Positions 63,271 through 64,000 of a DNA stretch of 64,000 nucleotides are shown one piece after another. Below the pieces are notes generated by a model, which saw nothing but the letters and a program-made list of their open reading frames with translations, was not told the DNA's origin and did no database searches. The DNA comes from Asaia bogorensis (lineage in GTDB: Bacteria > Pseudomonadota > Alphaproteobacteria > Acetobacterales > Acetobacteraceae). Made by a program: the position numbers and the translations under genes. Location of the stretch: assembly GCA_945868845.1 (NCBI GenBank), contig CAMBMS010000009.1, positions 29,772 through 93,771 of the forward strand, in the 5' to 3' direction. The stretch's first letter is position 1, and every line of letters starts with the position of its first letter.

Positions 63271-63480
63271 ATAATATCTATAAGTCATTGAATAGTATAA
63301 TAAATATAAAATATAAATAATTTACATATCCAAAAGCATATCCATAAACATTTGATTGATTCGACTGCCTGATCGTCCCGAACGCCACGAACAACTTGGG
63401 ATTGTTCACCCCCGAGGGTTCAAGACTCGCTACGCATCCCCGCGTCATCTAGCACCCGATTAAATTCGGCGCAGCCTCAC
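63271..63480. other. AT-rich sequence after tRNA-Ser
   Basis: The first 80-90 bases after the tRNA are strongly AT-rich (runs such as AATATAAAATATAAATAATTT), unlike the window. No direct repeat of the tRNA 3' end was found further right in the window. No gene was seen. Confidence 0.5.
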
Positions 63481-63600
63481 CCCCCAAGCCAAACCCTGCC
63501 AATCCGACCCCCACCCACGGGGCACCCCAGTGCCCTCCCCAGGGGGCCTAAAAACCCCGATCCACGAACCCCCACCCTACCCGTACCCCCCTTGTGGGGA
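63481..63600. repeat. C-rich, strand-biased low-complexity tract
   Basis: The plus strand is dominated by runs of C (for example CACCCCCC, GACCCCCACCC, TACCCCCC) with very few G except in short GGGG clusters. It is not coding in a convincing frame and carries no tandem unit. It may be a structural or replication-linked tract or foreign DNA. Confidence 0.5.
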
Positions 63601-63700
63601 AGCAACACCCGGGTAGCCTGACATACAATTCCGCTCAAATAATCTTTCAGATAGAGATGCGGCCGCTTTAACGGCGAGATTTTAATGGGGATATCCCCCA

Positions 63701-63930
63701 TTGGCCTACAACCTTGCCAATTTCCTGCGCACACTGGCGCTGCCGGCGGAGGTGGCGCAGTGGTCGCTCAGCACCCTGCGTGACCGGCTGGTGAAGATCG
63801 GCGCAAGATCGTCCGGCACGGACGTTCGATCATGTTCCAGATGGCCGAGGTGATGGTGCCTCGTGCTCTGTTCCAGAAAATCCTTGCCGCCATCGCGGCG
63901 CTGCGGCCGTTGCCGCCCGCCCGATGTTAG
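63701..63930 (+). mobile_element. IS1380-family transposase, C-terminal relic
   Basis: LAYNLANFLRTLALPAEVAQ, WSLSTLRDRLVKIG and, after a one-base frameshift, IVRHGRSIMFQMAEVMVPRA match the C-terminus of IS1380 transposases. The N-terminal part is missing. It marks another IS scar, here beyond a tRNA gene. Confidence 0.85.
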
Positions 63931-64000
63931 AGGATCAGCGCCAGACTGGGCCCATCTGGCTGGCGGCTGGAGACGTGCGTCCCGACGCAGGCCTGCGTGC

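Noticed and set aside
63405..63440. T-arm-like GAGGGTTCAAGACTC after tRNA-Ser
   Set aside because: Only a 3-4 bp stem and no anticodon, D arm or acceptor stem can be drawn, so it is not called a tRNA or att copy.
1..64000. CRISPR array or phage structural genes
   Set aside because: No regularly spaced repeats, cas genes, capsid, tail or lysis genes were recognised in any part of the window.

Overview
The window looks like a chromosomal segment of an alphaproteobacterium, most likely an Acetobacteraceae-type Rhodospirillales member. This is inferred from the high G+C, the rluD-rpoH gene pair, the GNAT-Nudix fusion and the abundance of dipeptide-type ABC transporters, luciferase-like FMN monooxygenases and Tct/Bug transporters. 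No 16S gene is present, so the family-level placement is an inference. Core functions are few: rluD, rpoH, a CinA/MoaB-domain protein and one tRNA-Ser(UGA). Almost everything else is accessory catabolism and transport.

Layout. 1-864: 3' end of a Baeyer-Villiger/FMO-type flavin monooxygenase. 865-4100: a repeat cluster, a small orphan gene, a small membrane protein, rluD and rpoH, with a strong palindrome-containing promoter and a structured leader before rpoH. 4.1-14.7 kb (minus strand): oxalyl-CoA decarboxylase, a dead MFS gene, a dpp-type ABC operon whose binding-protein gene is dead, an acyl-CoA dehydrogenase, an IS3 scar, a dead MalK-type ATPase, a PcaB-like lyase and a histidine-kinase stub. 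14.9-16.8 kb: GNAT-Nudix fusion and CinA-like protein. 16.8-28.2 kb: a divergent island of NtaA-type monooxygenase, AstE/aspartoacylase-type and ArgE-type hydrolases on minus, facing a complete dppBCDF operon plus a second NtaA-type monooxygenase and a binding protein on plus. 28.2-37.3 kb (minus): CoxL-like molybdenum hydroxylase, LLM oxidoreductase, HyuA, HyuB and GMC oxidoreductase. 37.4-44.7 kb: cupin, Bug binding protein, TctA-TctB fusion, a frameshifted oxalomesaconate tautomerase-like gene, TPP-enzyme and CBS relics, FMN-dependent 2-hydroxyacid dehydrogenase. 44.7-54.7 kb: MFS, SDR, Gfo/Idh, DHA2 efflux, SDR, GFA, CmcJ-like, enoyl-CoA hydratase, with IS3 and IS30/integrase debris. 54.8-63.2 kb: hydrolase, NHL lyase-like and PEP-mutase-family genes on minus; FAH, acyl-CoA synthetase and a third dpp permease pair on plus, ending at tRNA-Ser. 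The right end holds AT-rich and C-rich sequence and an IS1380 scar.

How it may work together (inference). The 16.8-37.3 kb block has importers for small peptide-like solutes, a molybdenum hydroxylase, three luciferase-like FMN enzymes, an ATP-dependent hydantoinase/lactamase pair and two amide-bond hydrolases. That is a plausible set for taking up and opening a nitrogen-containing, cyclic or N-acylated compound. The substrate cannot be read from the sequence.

The second striking property is decay. At least a dozen relics are spread between intact operons: two dpp-type binding proteins, MFS, MalK-type ATPase, histidine kinase, RluC, TPP enzyme, CBS protein, integrase, and IS3, IS30 and IS1380 transposases. 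No intact transposase and no dedicated transcriptional regulator other than rpoH was recognised in 64 kb.
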